A stretch of DNA of 12,491 bases from Thermoplasmata archaeon (GCA_030042815.1 JASHYY010000026.1:1-12491), one strand, 5' to 3'; counted from the first letter of the stretch, positions 6,561-12,491 are shown. Program-made: numbers and translations. Notes: generated by a model from the sequence alone, not told the origin.

Positions 6561-7256
6561 ATGGTCACCGTCGAGGAGGCCGTCATCGCCCGCTGGGAGA
6601 CGGGCGGCTCGCGCTTCGAGGTCCTGGTCGACCCGAAGGCGGTCCAGGACCTGAAGGACGGGAAGGACATCGACCTCTCCGACAAGCTCGCCCTCGACCA
6701 GGTCTTCAAGGACGCGAAGAAGGGCGACAAGATCAGCGAGGAGCACCTCGAACGGACGTTCCACACCCGGAACCTCGCCGCGATCGCGAAACAGATCGTC
6801 CTGAAGGGCGAGGTCCAGGTCACGACCGAGCAGCGCCACCAGCTGCAGGCCGCGAAGCACAAGCAGATCGTGGCCCTCATCGCACGGAACGCGATGAACC
6901 CGCAGACCGGCGCCCCGCACCCGCCGGCGCGCATCGAGTCGGCGATGGCCGAGGCGAAGGTCCACATCGACCCGTTCAAGCCCGTCGACGCTCAGGTCCA
7001 GGAGGTGCTCGCGAAGCTCCGGCCGCTCATCCCGATCCGGCTCGACGTCGTCAAGGTCCGGATCAAGCTCCCCGGCCAGTTCTACCCACGGGTCATCGGG
7101 GAGGTCAAGGGGCTCGGCCGCCTCCTCGAGGAGCAGTGGCTCTCGGACGGCGCCTGGAGCGGGGTGGTCGAGATCCCCGCGGGGATCCAGACCGAGCTCT
7201 ACGAGAAGCTCTCGGCGCGGACGAAGGGTGCCGCCGAGACCGCTTTGGTTAAATAG
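6561..7256 (+). CDS. Ribosome maturation protein SBDS (Sdo1 homologue)
   Basis: This 231-residue protein has the full three-domain SBDS layout. The N-terminal FYSH domain (about 1-90) contains ARWETGGSRFEVLVDP and a run ending in the ISEEHLERTF region. The middle helical domain (about 95-165) contains LKGEVQVTTEQR and IVALIARNAMNPQTG. The C-terminal ferredoxin-like domain contains IPIRLDVVKVRIKLP. In eukaryotes the protein helps release eIF6 from the 60S subunit with EFL1; archaeal homologues bind the large subunit and rRNA, and linkage with exosome genes is conserved. Length is typical. The ATG at 6561 follows the psmA stop by 26 nt and sits just after a stable hairpin. No obvious Shine-Dalgarno sequence is accessible there. 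Confidence 0.95.
   Translation: MVTVEEAVIARWETGGSRFEVLVDPKAVQDLKDGKDIDLSDKLALDQVFKDAKKGDKISEEHLERTFHTRNLAAIAKQIVLKGEVQVTTEQRHQLQAAKHKQIVALIARNAMNPQTGAPHPPARIESAMAEAKVHIDPFKPVDAQVQEVLAKLRPLIPIRLDVVKVRIKLPGQFYPRVIGEVKGLGRLLEEQWLSDGAWSGVVEIPAGIQTELYEKLSARTKGAAETALVK
7249..7255 (+). promoter_or_regulatory. Possible internal TATA box before rrp4
   Basis: TTAAATA overlaps the SBDS stop codon and lies with its centre about 41 nt before the rrp4 ATG at 7293. It is one of the few A+T-rich patches in the operon. It could give an extra transcript beginning with rrp4, with a short leader holding the weak ribosome site AGGAA (7285-7289). Confidence 0.45.
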
Positions 7257-7292
7257 GGTCCCCCTGTCGTGCGCGCCGGTGCAGCAGGAATC

Positions 7293-8156
7293 ATGTCACG
7301 TGGCCATCGGCCCGGCCACCGACGTCGCGGCCGCGAGGGGTCTCCCTCGCCTGCGTCGGGGCAACGGGTGCTAGTTCTTCCGGGCGAAGAGATCCCGAAC
7401 CAGGGCCTGAAACCCGGACCCGGCACGTACCGGGTCGGCGGCAAGGTCTACGCGAGCGTGCTCGGTTTCCTTTCGCCGAGACCGCCGTTCGTCCAGGTGA
7501 TCCCCCTCTCGGGGCGCTACATTCCGAAACCGAACGACGTCGTGGTCGGCACCGTGACCGACGTCCAGTCGACGTTCTGGCTCCTCGACATCGGGGCGCC
7601 GCGCTGGGCTCCCCTCCACATGACCGGCACTCCCTGGAAGGTCGACGTCGGCGAGACCGAGCGGTTCCTCAAGGTCGGGGACGCGGTGGTCGTCCAGGTC
7701 GAGAACCTCGACGCGACCGGACGAATCGGCGTGACGATGAACGGCGAGGGGCTCGGCAAGCTCGAGGGCGGGACGATCGTCACGATCACCGCGGCCCGGA
7801 TCGCCCGCGTCGTCGGACGGAGCGGCTCGATGATCCAGACGATCACCCGGCACACCGGCGCCCGCGTCGCGGTGGGCCAGAACGGCCGGATCTGGGTCGA
7901 CGGGGCCCCGGAGGCGATCCGACGGGTCTCGGCCGTCCTGCACATGATCGACGAGGACGGCCAGCGGCCGGGCCTCACGGAACGGGTCGAGAGCTACCTC
8001 CTCGCGACGATGCCGACCGGGCCCACCGGGCCCACGGTCCCCCGGACCGAGCCGCGCGACGAGCCCGCTCCGCGCGGGGCGGTCGCAACGGACGACGACG
8101 ACGAGGCCGACGAGGACGGACCGGACGAGTCCGGGTCCGACTCGGATTCCAACTGA
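7293..8156 (+). CDS. rrp4: Exosome RNA-binding cap subunit Rrp4
   Basis: This 287-residue protein is the S1/KH cap subunit that binds RNA above the Rrp41-Rrp42 ring and steers it into the pore. It shows an N-terminal domain with RVLVLPGEEI (25-34) and GTYRVGGKVYASVLG (44-58), an S1 domain at about 82-150 (VVVGTVTDVQSTFWLLDIG), and a KH domain at about 158-220 with GRSG loop (175-178). It starts with a basic arm of His and Arg (residues 2-14). It ends with a 50-residue Pro- then Asp/Glu-rich tail beyond the KH fold, including a TGP-TGP repeat. ATG 7293 is preferred over the in-frame GTG at 7269 because it has an AGGAA upstream and a better promoter distance. Rrp41 follows after 28 nt. Confidence 0.93.
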   Translation: MSRGHRPGHRRRGREGSPSPASGQRVLVLPGEEIPNQGLKPGPGTYRVGGKVYASVLGFLSPRPPFVQVIPLSGRYIPKPNDVVVGTVTDVQSTFWLLDIGAPRWAPLHMTGTPWKVDVGETERFLKVGDAVVVQVENLDATGRIGVTMNGEGLGKLEGGTIVTITAARIARVVGRSGSMIQTITRHTGARVAVGQNGRIWVDGAPEAIRRVSAVLHMIDEDGQRPGLTERVESYLLATMPTGPTGPTVPRTEPRDEPAPRGAVATDDDDEADEDGPDESGSDSDSN

Positions 8157-8172
8157 CGAGTACCCCAAGTAC

Positions 8173-8180
8173 GGAGAAGG
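8173..8180 (+). promoter_or_regulatory. Ribosome binding site of rrp41
   Basis: GGAGAAGG ends four bases before the rrp41 ATG at 8185, the clearest Shine-Dalgarno-like site in the window. It supports that start and translation as an internal operon gene, since no TATA-like element is visible in the 28-nt gap. Confidence 0.65.
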
Positions 8181-8184
8181 AACC

Positions 8185-8937
8185 ATGGGAAGCGTAGGCG
8201 CGAAAGAGGTCCCGGTCCTGCTGACCCCCGACGGGCGGCGGATCGACGGACGAACGCTCGACGAGCTCCGACCGATCCGCATCGAGGCCGGTGCGCTGCA
8301 CCAGGCCGACGGCTCGGCGTTCGTCGAGTGGGGAGCGAACAAGGTGATGGCCGCGGTCTACGGGCCGCGCGAGGTGCACCCCCGCCATCTCCAGCAGAAC
8401 AACAAGGCCGTCATCCAGTGCCGCTACAACATGGCGGCCTTCTCGGTCGACGAGCGGAAGCGCCCGGGCCTCGACCGACGCTCGCAGGAGATCTCCAAGG
8501 TGATCGCGGAGGCGTTCGAGTCGGTCGTCTTCGCCGAGGAGTACCCCCGGACGAGCATCGACATCTACATCGAGGTCCTCCAGGCGAACGCCGGGACCCG
8601 GTGCGCCGGGCTGGTCGCGGCGTCGGTCGCCCTCGCGGATGCGGGGATCCCGATGGTCGACCTCCTGCCCGCGGTCGCGGTCGGGAAGGTCGGCGGGGCG
8701 ATCGCCCTCGACCTCCGCAAGGAAGAGGACAACTACGGGGAGGCCGACCTCCCGATGGCGCTCGTGCCGCAGTCGGGGCGGCTCGTGCTCCTCCAGATGG
8801 AGGGCCACATGACCGAGGAGGAGCTCGCCCGCTCGCTCGACCTGGGCGTCCAGGGCTGCCGCACGATCTACGAAAAGATGAAGGCGGCCCTGCGGGAGCG
8901 CTACGCCGTCGGCCCGCCCGCGGGGGGTGCGGCATGA
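8185..8937 (+). CDS. rrp41: Exosome catalytic subunit Rrp41
   Basis: This 250-residue RNase PH-fold protein is the active phosphorolytic 3'-to-5' exoribonuclease subunit of the archaeal exosome, which trims RNA using phosphate and adds A-rich tails in reverse. It has the RNase PH start (DGRRIDGRTLDELRPI, 16-31), the YGPREVHPRH segment (59-68) and NAGTRCAGL (135-143) for RNA and phosphate. It keeps the catalytic acids in EEDNYGEADLP: D182 and D188, which coincide with the residues required in the Sulfolobus enzyme. Hence it should be active. Length is typical, with a short linker-like C-terminal tail. The stop overlaps rrp42 by ATGA, fitting the 1:1 stoichiometry of the Rrp41-Rrp42 heterodimer. 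Confidence 0.97.
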   Translation: MGSVGAKEVPVLLTPDGRRIDGRTLDELRPIRIEAGALHQADGSAFVEWGANKVMAAVYGPREVHPRHLQQNNKAVIQCRYNMAAFSVDERKRPGLDRRSQEISKVIAEAFESVVFAEEYPRTSIDIYIEVLQANAGTRCAGLVAASVALADAGIPMVDLLPAVAVGKVGGAIALDLRKEEDNYGEADLPMALVPQSGRLVLLQMEGHMTEEELARSLDLGVQGCRTIYEKMKAALRERYAVGPPAGGAA

Positions 8938-9722
8938 GCGGCGAGGTCACGGCGGAGATCCTCACGACCCACATCCTCGACCTGGCGGCGGAAGGCAAGC
9001 GGCTCGACGGCCGCACGCCCGACGAGTACCGCCGGATCACGGTCGAACCCGGGTTCGTCGTCAGCGCGGACGGCTCGGCCCTCGTGCGCCTCGGCGACAC
9101 CGCGGTGCTCGCCGGGATCAAGCTCGAACCGGGGAAGCCGTTCCCCGACACACCGAACGCCGGCGTCCTCTCGACCAACGCCGAGCTGATCCCGCTCTCG
9201 AACCCCACGTTCGAGCCGGGACCCCCGCAGCCGGGCGCGATCGAGGTCTCCCGCGTCGTCGACCGGGCGATCCGCGCGGCGGAGACGATCGACCTGACGC
9301 GCCTCTGCGTCACCCCGTCCGAGAAGTGCTGGACGTGCTTCACGGACGTCCACGTCCTCGACCACTCGGGGAACCTGATCGACGCATCCCTGCTCGCCGC
9401 GGTCACGGCGCTCGCCCACGCGACCGTCCCGGCGAAGCGGTTCGGCATCGCCGAGGCGGACTACCCGCTCGAGGTACAGCACTTCCCGATCGAGTGCACG
9501 TTCGTCCGGCTCGGCGACACGATCGTGGTCGACCCGACGTTCGACGAGGAGCAGGCCGCGCAGGGCCGTCTCACGGTCGCGACCGACGAGACGGGACGCA
9601 TCGTCGCGATGCAGAAGGGCCTCGTCGGCGCCTTCTCGCCCGACGACGTCAAGGAGATCGTCGGAAGGGCGTTCGTCCACGGCGAGCGCCTCCGCGCCTT
9701 CGCGCGGGGAGGGTCGGCATGA
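8934..9722 (+). CDS. rrp42: Exosome non-catalytic ring subunit Rrp42
   Basis: This 262-residue RNase PH-fold protein pairs with Rrp41 to form the hexameric ring; it is inactive itself but shapes the RNA channel. Family features are KRLDGRTPDEYR (22-33), GDTAVLAGIKLE (54-65), LSTNAELIPLSNPTFEPG (79-96), the RVVDRAIR helix (107-114) and a NLIDASLLA segment (147-155). Where Rrp41 carries its catalytic Asp pair this protein has VVDPTFDEEQAAQG (typical of Rrp42), consistent with no activity. Unusual is C125 plus a CWTC pair (C132, C135) in a strand that normally holds hydrophobic residues. The ATG overlaps the rrp41 stop (8934-8937), and the gene's own stop overlaps the eL43 start in the same way. 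The frame is open back to 8328, but that part is antisense-free shadow within rrp41. Confidence 0.96.
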   Translation: MSGEVTAEILTTHILDLAAEGKRLDGRTPDEYRRITVEPGFVVSADGSALVRLGDTAVLAGIKLEPGKPFPDTPNAGVLSTNAELIPLSNPTFEPGPPQPGAIEVSRVVDRAIRAAETIDLTRLCVTPSEKCWTCFTDVHVLDHSGNLIDASLLAAVTALAHATVPAKRFGIAEADYPLEVQHFPIECTFVRLGDTIVVDPTFDEEQAAQGRLTVATDETGRIVAMQKGLVGAFSPDDVKEIVGRAFVHGERLRAFARGGSA

Positions 9723-9985
9723 GCAAGCGGACGAAGAAGGTCGGCTCGACCGGCTGGATGGGGCCGCGCTACGGGATCCGGATCCGCCGCCGCGTCCTCG
9801 AGATCGACCGGGCGCGGGCGAAAACGGCCGCGTGCCCGCGGTGCTCGACCGTGACGCTCCACCGGGTCGCGAGCGGGATCTTCGAGTGCCGCCGCTGCGG
9901 GACCCGCTTCGCGTCGAACGCCTACGTCTTCCAGGCGCCGCCGCCGATCACGCGGACCGAGAAGGGGACGTCCGGCAACGCTTAA
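9719..9985 (+). CDS. rpl37ae: 50S ribosomal protein L37Ae (eL43)
   Basis: This 88-residue zinc-ribbon ribosomal protein of the large subunit begins with the typical SKRTKKVGSTGW and GPRYGIRIRRRV. Its four zinc ligands are C39 and C42 (CPRC) and C57 and C60 (CRRC), followed by the conserved FASNAYVFQ-type strand. Length is close to the usual 80-95. The start ATG overlaps the rrp42 stop (ATGA at 9719-9722), so it is translated as part of the exosome operon. The stop codon is inside the TATA-like element for rpoP. Confidence 0.96.
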   Translation: MSKRTKKVGSTGWMGPRYGIRIRRRVLEIDRARAKTAACPRCSTVTLHRVASGIFECRRCGTRFASNAYVFQAPPPITRTEKGTSGNA

Positions 9986-9986
9986 G
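9981..9986 (+). promoter_or_regulatory. TATA-like element of rpoP
   Basis: CTTAAG, within the 8-bp palindrome GCTTAAGC (9980-9987), overlaps the rpl37ae stop and is centred about 28 nt before the rpoP ATG. That distance predicts a leaderless rpoP transcript in addition to read-through from the operon. Confidence 0.5.
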
Positions 9987-10011
9987 CGCGCACGGCCGGT
10001 TCTACGCTCCG

Positions 10012-10146
10012 ATGTTTCGCTGTATCCGCTGCGGCGAGGCCCTGCCGTCCGACGCGAACCTCTTCGGGGTCCGCTGCGACAACTGCGGCGGGAAGATCTT
10101 CACGAAGGAGCACCCGAACGTCAAGAAGGTGCTGAAGGCCCGCTAG
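10012..10146 (+). CDS. rpoP: DNA-directed RNA polymerase subunit P (Rpb12 homologue)
   Basis: This 44-residue protein is the small zinc-binding subunit of archaeal RNA polymerase, equivalent to eukaryotic Rpb12. It has two CxxC pairs (C4/C7 in CIRCG and C22/C25 in CDNCGG) and the basic C-terminal tail ending VLKAR that is typical of the family. Length is normal. The frame is open from 9832, but homology begins exactly at ATG 10012, which also sits about 28 nt after a CTTAAG element. It is the last gene of the superoperon here. Its final 26 nt overlap the 3' end of the convergent VOC gene. Confidence 0.93.
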   Translation: MFRCIRCGEALPSDANLFGVRCDNCGGKIFTKEHPNVKKVLKAR

Positions 10147-10537
10147 CCTCGGCCGCGGCGGGACTCTGGACCTCGACCCAGAGGCCGTCCGGGTCCTCCA
10201 CGAACCCGATCCAGTACCGCGCCTCTTCGAGCCACGGCGCGACCGCGACGCGGCCGCCGAGGGCGCACAGGCGCTCCACGGTCGCCCGGGCGTCGTCGAC
10301 GTCGAACCCGAGGTGGTCCAGCCCCTCGCCGGGAGAGTACGGGGTGTCGAACCGGGAGCCCGGGGGATAGAAGTTGAGTTCGAGCTCGACTCCCGTCCGC
10401 GGGTCGCGCAGCCCGACCCACTGGCCCCCGTGGCTCATCGTACCCCGCTGGCGCTCGACCAGACCGAGGCCCTCGGCGTAGAAACGGAGCGAGCGATCGA
10501 CGTCCGTCACCCGGATCCCCACGTACGACAGTCCCAT
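10121..10537 (-). CDS. VOC-superfamily (glyoxalase-fold) protein
   Basis: This 138-residue protein has the two beta-alpha-beta-beta-beta repeats of the vicinal oxygen chelate fold: YVGIRVTDVDRSLRFYAEGLGL (read in parts from residue 5) and GLDHLGFDVDDARATVERL (72-90), ending with GFVEDPDGLWVEVQSP. Aligned to E. coli glyoxalase I, three metal ligands are kept (E53, H75, E122), but the first His is replaced by Tyr5. It could be a lactoylglutathione-lyase-like enzyme with altered metal site, a methylmalonyl-CoA epimerase relative or another VOC protein; the substrate is unknown. An in-frame ATG at 10570 would add 11 residues. The ATG at 10537 is preferred because the fold begins there and a TTAGAT element lies about 34 nt upstream, overlapping the other ATG. 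Confidence 0.85.
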   Translation of the reverse strand: MGLSYVGIRVTDVDRSLRFYAEGLGLVERQRGTMSHGGQWVGLRDPRTGVELELNFYPPGSRFDTPYSPGEGLDHLGFDVDDARATVERLCALGGRVAVAPWLEEARYWIGFVEDPDGLWVEVQSPAAAEASGPSAPS

Positions 10538-10568
10538 CGGAGCCCCGGTTCGTCGAGGTCCGGGGTCC

Positions 10569-10574
10569 ATCTAA
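10569..10574 (-). promoter_or_regulatory. TATA-like element of the VOC gene
   Basis: The minus strand reads TTAGAT, centred about 34 nt before the ATG at 10537. It covers the alternative upstream ATG at 10570, which argues that the shorter form is the one made. Confidence 0.4.
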
Positions 10575-10598
10575 CCGCGTCGCCGACGCACGACGGCC

Positions 10599-10638
10599 GG
10601 GTCGCGACCCCCCGGAGGTGCCCGACCGACGGGTCGCG
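10599..10638. repeat. Palindrome plus direct repeat in the VOC / beta-CASP intergenic region
   Basis: GGGTCGCGACCC (10599-10610) is a perfect 12-bp palindrome. Its left half and centre, GGGTCGCG, recur as a direct repeat at 10631-10638, 32 bp further on or about three helical turns. This lies in the divergent 181-nt gap 10538-10718 and could be an operator for either gene. No gene is seen in the rest of that gap. Confidence 0.4.
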
Positions 10639-10689
10639 CTCCGTCCCGATGCCGCCCGTGCCGAAGTTTCCCGGCGCCCTCCGAAACGC

Positions 10690-10694
10690 CTTAG
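10690..10694 (+). promoter_or_regulatory. TATA-like element of the beta-CASP nuclease gene
   Basis: CTTAG within GCCTTAGCC is centred about 26 nt before the ATG at 10719. It shares the CCTTAG core and the distance with the yyaL-family gene, and predicts a leaderless message. The sequence nearer the ATG is G-rich (GGGGGCC) but too close to act as a usual ribosome site. Confidence 0.5.
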
Positions 10695-10718
10695 CCCCGG
10701 CCCCGCGTCAGGGGGCCG

Positions 10719-12068
10719 ATGGCCGGGCCGACGCTCACGTTCCTCGGCGGCGTCCGGGAGATCGGGGGCAACAAGCTCCTCGTCGAGGACGGGCCCGACC
10801 GGGTGCTGTTCGACTTCGGGCCGTCGTTCTCCCCGCAGTTCGAGCAGTACTACGTCGAATACCTCAAGCCCCGTTCCACGAGCCCCGCGAAGGACCTGCT
10901 CGAGTTCGGGCTCGTGCCGCGGGTCGAGGGACTCTACGCTCGCGAGGCGCTCGGCGACGCCGACCTCCCGTACCGCGCCCCCGAGGTCCACGCGGTCTTC
11001 GTCAGCCACGCGCACGCCGACCACGCCGGCTACCTCGACCTGATCGACCCGGAGATCCCGGTGCACGTGGGGTCCGGCACTCGCGAGCTCCTGCGGGCGA
11101 TCGAGACGACCTCTCCCTCGATGCGGTACGGGGAGCACCGCTGGCACGTGTTCGCGGACCGGACGCCGGTGCGGGTCGGCCGGATCGAGGTGGTGCCGTA
11201 CCCGGTCGACCACTCGATCCCGTTCGCCTACGGGTTCCTCGTCCGCACGAGCGAGGGCACGGTCGTCTACACGGGGGACTTCCGGCACCACGGACCGCGC
11301 GCCTCCGACACCCACGTCTTCTTCCGCGCCGCCGCGGCGGAGGAACCGGCCGCGCTCGTCATCGAGGGGACCCGCGCGGGGCCGGATTCCCGGCGGAACC
11401 TCACCGAGGAGGGCGTCCGACGCGAGGTCGACCGGCTGCTCGCGCACCGCCCGGAGCTCGCCCTCGCGTGCACGTATCCCCGGGATGTCGACCGGCTCAC
11501 GACCCTCTACGCGGCCGCGCGCGCCGCCGACCGCTCGCTGCTCGTCTCCCCCCGGACGGCCTACCTGCTCGCGACGGTCGCCCCGCTGTATCCGGAGGGC
11601 ACGGTCCCGGTGCCGGGCCGTTCCGAGGGTCTCGCGGTCTACGGGCGGAAGAAGCGACGCACGTTCCTGTGGGAGCGTCCGTTCCTCGACGGGGCGCTCT
11701 CCGCCGAGGAGGTACGGGACGCCGGCACCCGCTACCTCCTCGCGCTCGACCTCGTGCACTTCCCCGAGCTCATCGACCTGCGTCCTCCGAAGGGCGCGCC
11801 GTTCATCCACTCGATGAGCGAGCCGTTCACGGAGGACGACGTCGACGATCGGGTCCTCCACCGTTGGCTCGACCACTTCGGTCTCGCCTTTCACCAGATG
11901 CACGCGAGCGGCCACGCCGCCGCCTCCGAGCTGTTCGAGATCGTCCGGTCGGTGCGTCCGGCGACCGTGTACCCCATCCACACCCAACACCCCGAGGCGT
12001 TCCGCGACGCGGTCCCCGGGGTCCGGCCCCCCGAACTCGCGACCCCGTACCCGGTCGGCGGCCGGTAG
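10719..12068 (+). CDS. Beta-CASP metallo-beta-lactamase nuclease, RNase J-like
   Basis: This 449-residue protein has the zinc motifs of the metallo-beta-lactamase fold in order: FDFG (D32, motif 1), SHAHADHAG (H97, H99, D101, H102), VDHSIPFAYG (H165) and YTGDFRH (D187). The beta-CASP motifs follow: VIEGT (E216, motif A), HASGHA (H395/H399, motif B) and YPIHTQH (H421, motif C). Start GVREIGGNKLLVE also matches RNase J-type enzymes. These act on RNA as 5'-to-3' exonucleases and/or endonucleases. It lacks the C-terminal domain of bacterial RNase J and carries an insert of about 50 residues between motifs 1 and 2 (about 43-90). RNA as substrate is inferred from the family and from the nearby exosome genes. 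It could instead be a related beta-CASP protein of unknown substrate. RadB starts 29 nt downstream. Confidence 0.88.
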   Translation: MAGPTLTFLGGVREIGGNKLLVEDGPDRVLFDFGPSFSPQFEQYYVEYLKPRSTSPAKDLLEFGLVPRVEGLYAREALGDADLPYRAPEVHAVFVSHAHADHAGYLDLIDPEIPVHVGSGTRELLRAIETTSPSMRYGEHRWHVFADRTPVRVGRIEVVPYPVDHSIPFAYGFLVRTSEGTVVYTGDFRHHGPRASDTHVFFRAAAAEEPAALVIEGTRAGPDSRRNLTEEGVRREVDRLLAHRPELALACTYPRDVDRLTTLYAAARAADRSLLVSPRTAYLLATVAPLYPEGTVPVPGRSEGLAVYGRKKRRTFLWERPFLDGALSAEEVRDAGTRYLLALDLVHFPELIDLRPPKGAPFIHSMSEPFTEDDVDDRVLHRWLDHFGLAFHQMHASGHAAASELFEIVRSVRPATVYPIHTQHPEAFRDAVPGVRPPELATPYPVGGR

Positions 12069-12074
12069 TTTAAG
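12069..12074 (+). promoter_or_regulatory. TATA-like element of radB
   Basis: TTTAAG begins just after the stop of the beta-CASP gene and is centred about 26 nt before the radB ATG at 12098, again the leaderless distance. The sequence between box and ATG has no Shine-Dalgarno-like purine run. Confidence 0.55.
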
Positions 12075-12097
12075 CCTCCGGCCTCCGTGCCGCGGCG

Positions 12098-12491
12098 ATG
12101 CCCCCCGACCGCCTCCCGACCGGGATCGCGTCGGTGGACCGGCTGCTCGGGGGCGGGCTCGAGACGGACTCGCTAACGGAGATCTACGGGGAGGGCGGGA
12201 GCGGCAAGACCCTCTTCTGCCTCGACGTCGCGGTCCGGGTCGCTCGCGACGACCGTTGGGTCTTCTACGTCGACACGGAGGGACTGAGCGTCGACCGGCT
12301 GCGCGCGGTCGCCGGGGATGCCCTCGACCGGGTCCTCCGGCGCCTCCTGCTCTCGACCCCGCACGACCTCGCGGGGCAGGAGCGCGCGGTCGCGACCGCC
12401 TGCGCGCTCGCGCGGGAGGGAAGACGACCGGTCGGGCTCCTCGTCGTCGACTCGGGCACCCAGTACTACCGGCTCTCCCTCTCGGGACCGG
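12098..12491 (+). CDS. radB: DNA repair and recombination protein RadB, N-terminal part (cut by window end)
   Basis: The first 131 residues of a RecA/Rad51-fold ATPase are visible. It starts directly with LPTGIASVDRLLGGGLE, without the helix-hairpin-helix domain of RadA, which marks RadB. Walker A is GEGGSGKT (31-38), followed by FYVDTEGLSVDRL (56-68), and Walker B is GLLVVDS (113-119), followed by the TQYYRL segment. RadB is a euryarchaeal RadA paralogue that helps homologous recombination, with weak ATPase and DNA binding. The ATG at 12098 fits both the homology start and the upstream TTTAAG. The rest lies beyond the window. Confidence 0.92.
   Translation, partial: MPPDRLPTGIASVDRLLGGGLETDSLTEIYGEGGSGKTLFCLDVAVRVARDDRWVFYVDTEGLSVDRLRAVAGDALDRVLRRLLLSTPHDLAGQERAVATACALAREGRRPVGLLVVDSGTQYYRLSLSGP

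Noticed and set aside
7269..7292. GTG at 7269 as the rrp4 start
   Set aside because: The ATG at 7293 has an AGGAA upstream and lies at a more credible distance from the TTAAATA element; the extra eight residues have no family support.
8411..9448. 345-codon minus-strand open frame
   Set aside because: It is antisense to rrp41 and rrp42, both of which are fully supported.
10143..11990. 615-codon minus-strand open frame
   Set aside because: It lies antisense to the beta-CASP gene and partly over the VOC gene in another frame; composition is typical of a shadow.
10313..12073. 586-codon plus-strand open frame
   Set aside because: It is an out-of-frame shadow of the beta-CASP gene, which has all its catalytic motifs in the other frame.
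1..12491. CRISPR array, insertion sequence, tRNA or rRNA gene
   Set aside because: No regularly spaced repeats, transposase-like frame, terminal repeats or recognisable tRNA arms were seen, and nearly all the DNA is occupied by supported genes.

Overview
The window is a gene-dense, very G+C-rich stretch of archaeal chromosome. The archaeal assignment rests on gene content: an archaeal 20S proteasome alpha subunit, the exosome trio Rrp4-Rrp41-Rrp42, SBDS, ribosomal protein eL43 (L37Ae), RNA polymerase subunit P, RadB, a COG1395-type HTH protein and a UPF0200 P-loop protein. RadB and the gene order point to a euryarchaeal-type lineage. A high-G+C member of the Thermoplasmatota would fit, but that is an inference and I cannot fix the taxon from the sequence alone.

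Layout. (1) 1-933, plus strand: the 3' end of a coiled-coil protein, overlapping by ATGA with a UPF0200 nucleotide-kinase-like gene. (2) 941-2580, minus strand: a COG1395 HTH regulator followed by an overlapping 217-residue protein that I do not recognise. The regulator has a clear TATA box. (3) 2740-3573, plus: an SbcD-related archaeal metallophosphoesterase, converging on and overlapping (4) 3512-5626, minus: a large thioredoxin-fold protein of the YyaL/SPATA20 family. (5) 5779-10146, plus: the conserved archaeal proteasome/exosome superoperon psmA - SBDS - rrp4 - rrp41 - rrp42 - rpl37ae - rpoP, with tight spacing and ATGA overlaps inside the exosome part. (6) 10121-10537, minus: a small VOC (glyoxalase-fold) gene whose 3' end overlaps rpoP. 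(7) 10719-12068, plus: a beta-CASP metallo-beta-lactamase nuclease of RNase J type. (8) 12098-end, plus: the start of radB, cut by the window edge.

How the genes fit together. The central operon combines RNA 3'-end trimming (exosome core), 60S-type subunit maturation (SBDS), a 50S protein, an RNA polymerase subunit and the proteasome alpha ring, which is a known archaeal association. The nearby beta-CASP enzyme adds a probable second ribonuclease. Many starts have a TATA-like TTAAG/TTAG/TATAA element about 26-41 nt upstream. For four genes the distance is 26-29 nt, which implies leaderless transcripts.

No mobile element, CRISPR array, tRNA or rRNA gene was seen. Most of the window is conserved housekeeping sequence. 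The least explained parts are the 217-residue protein at 941-1594 with its partner regulator, and a few promoter-proximal palindromes.
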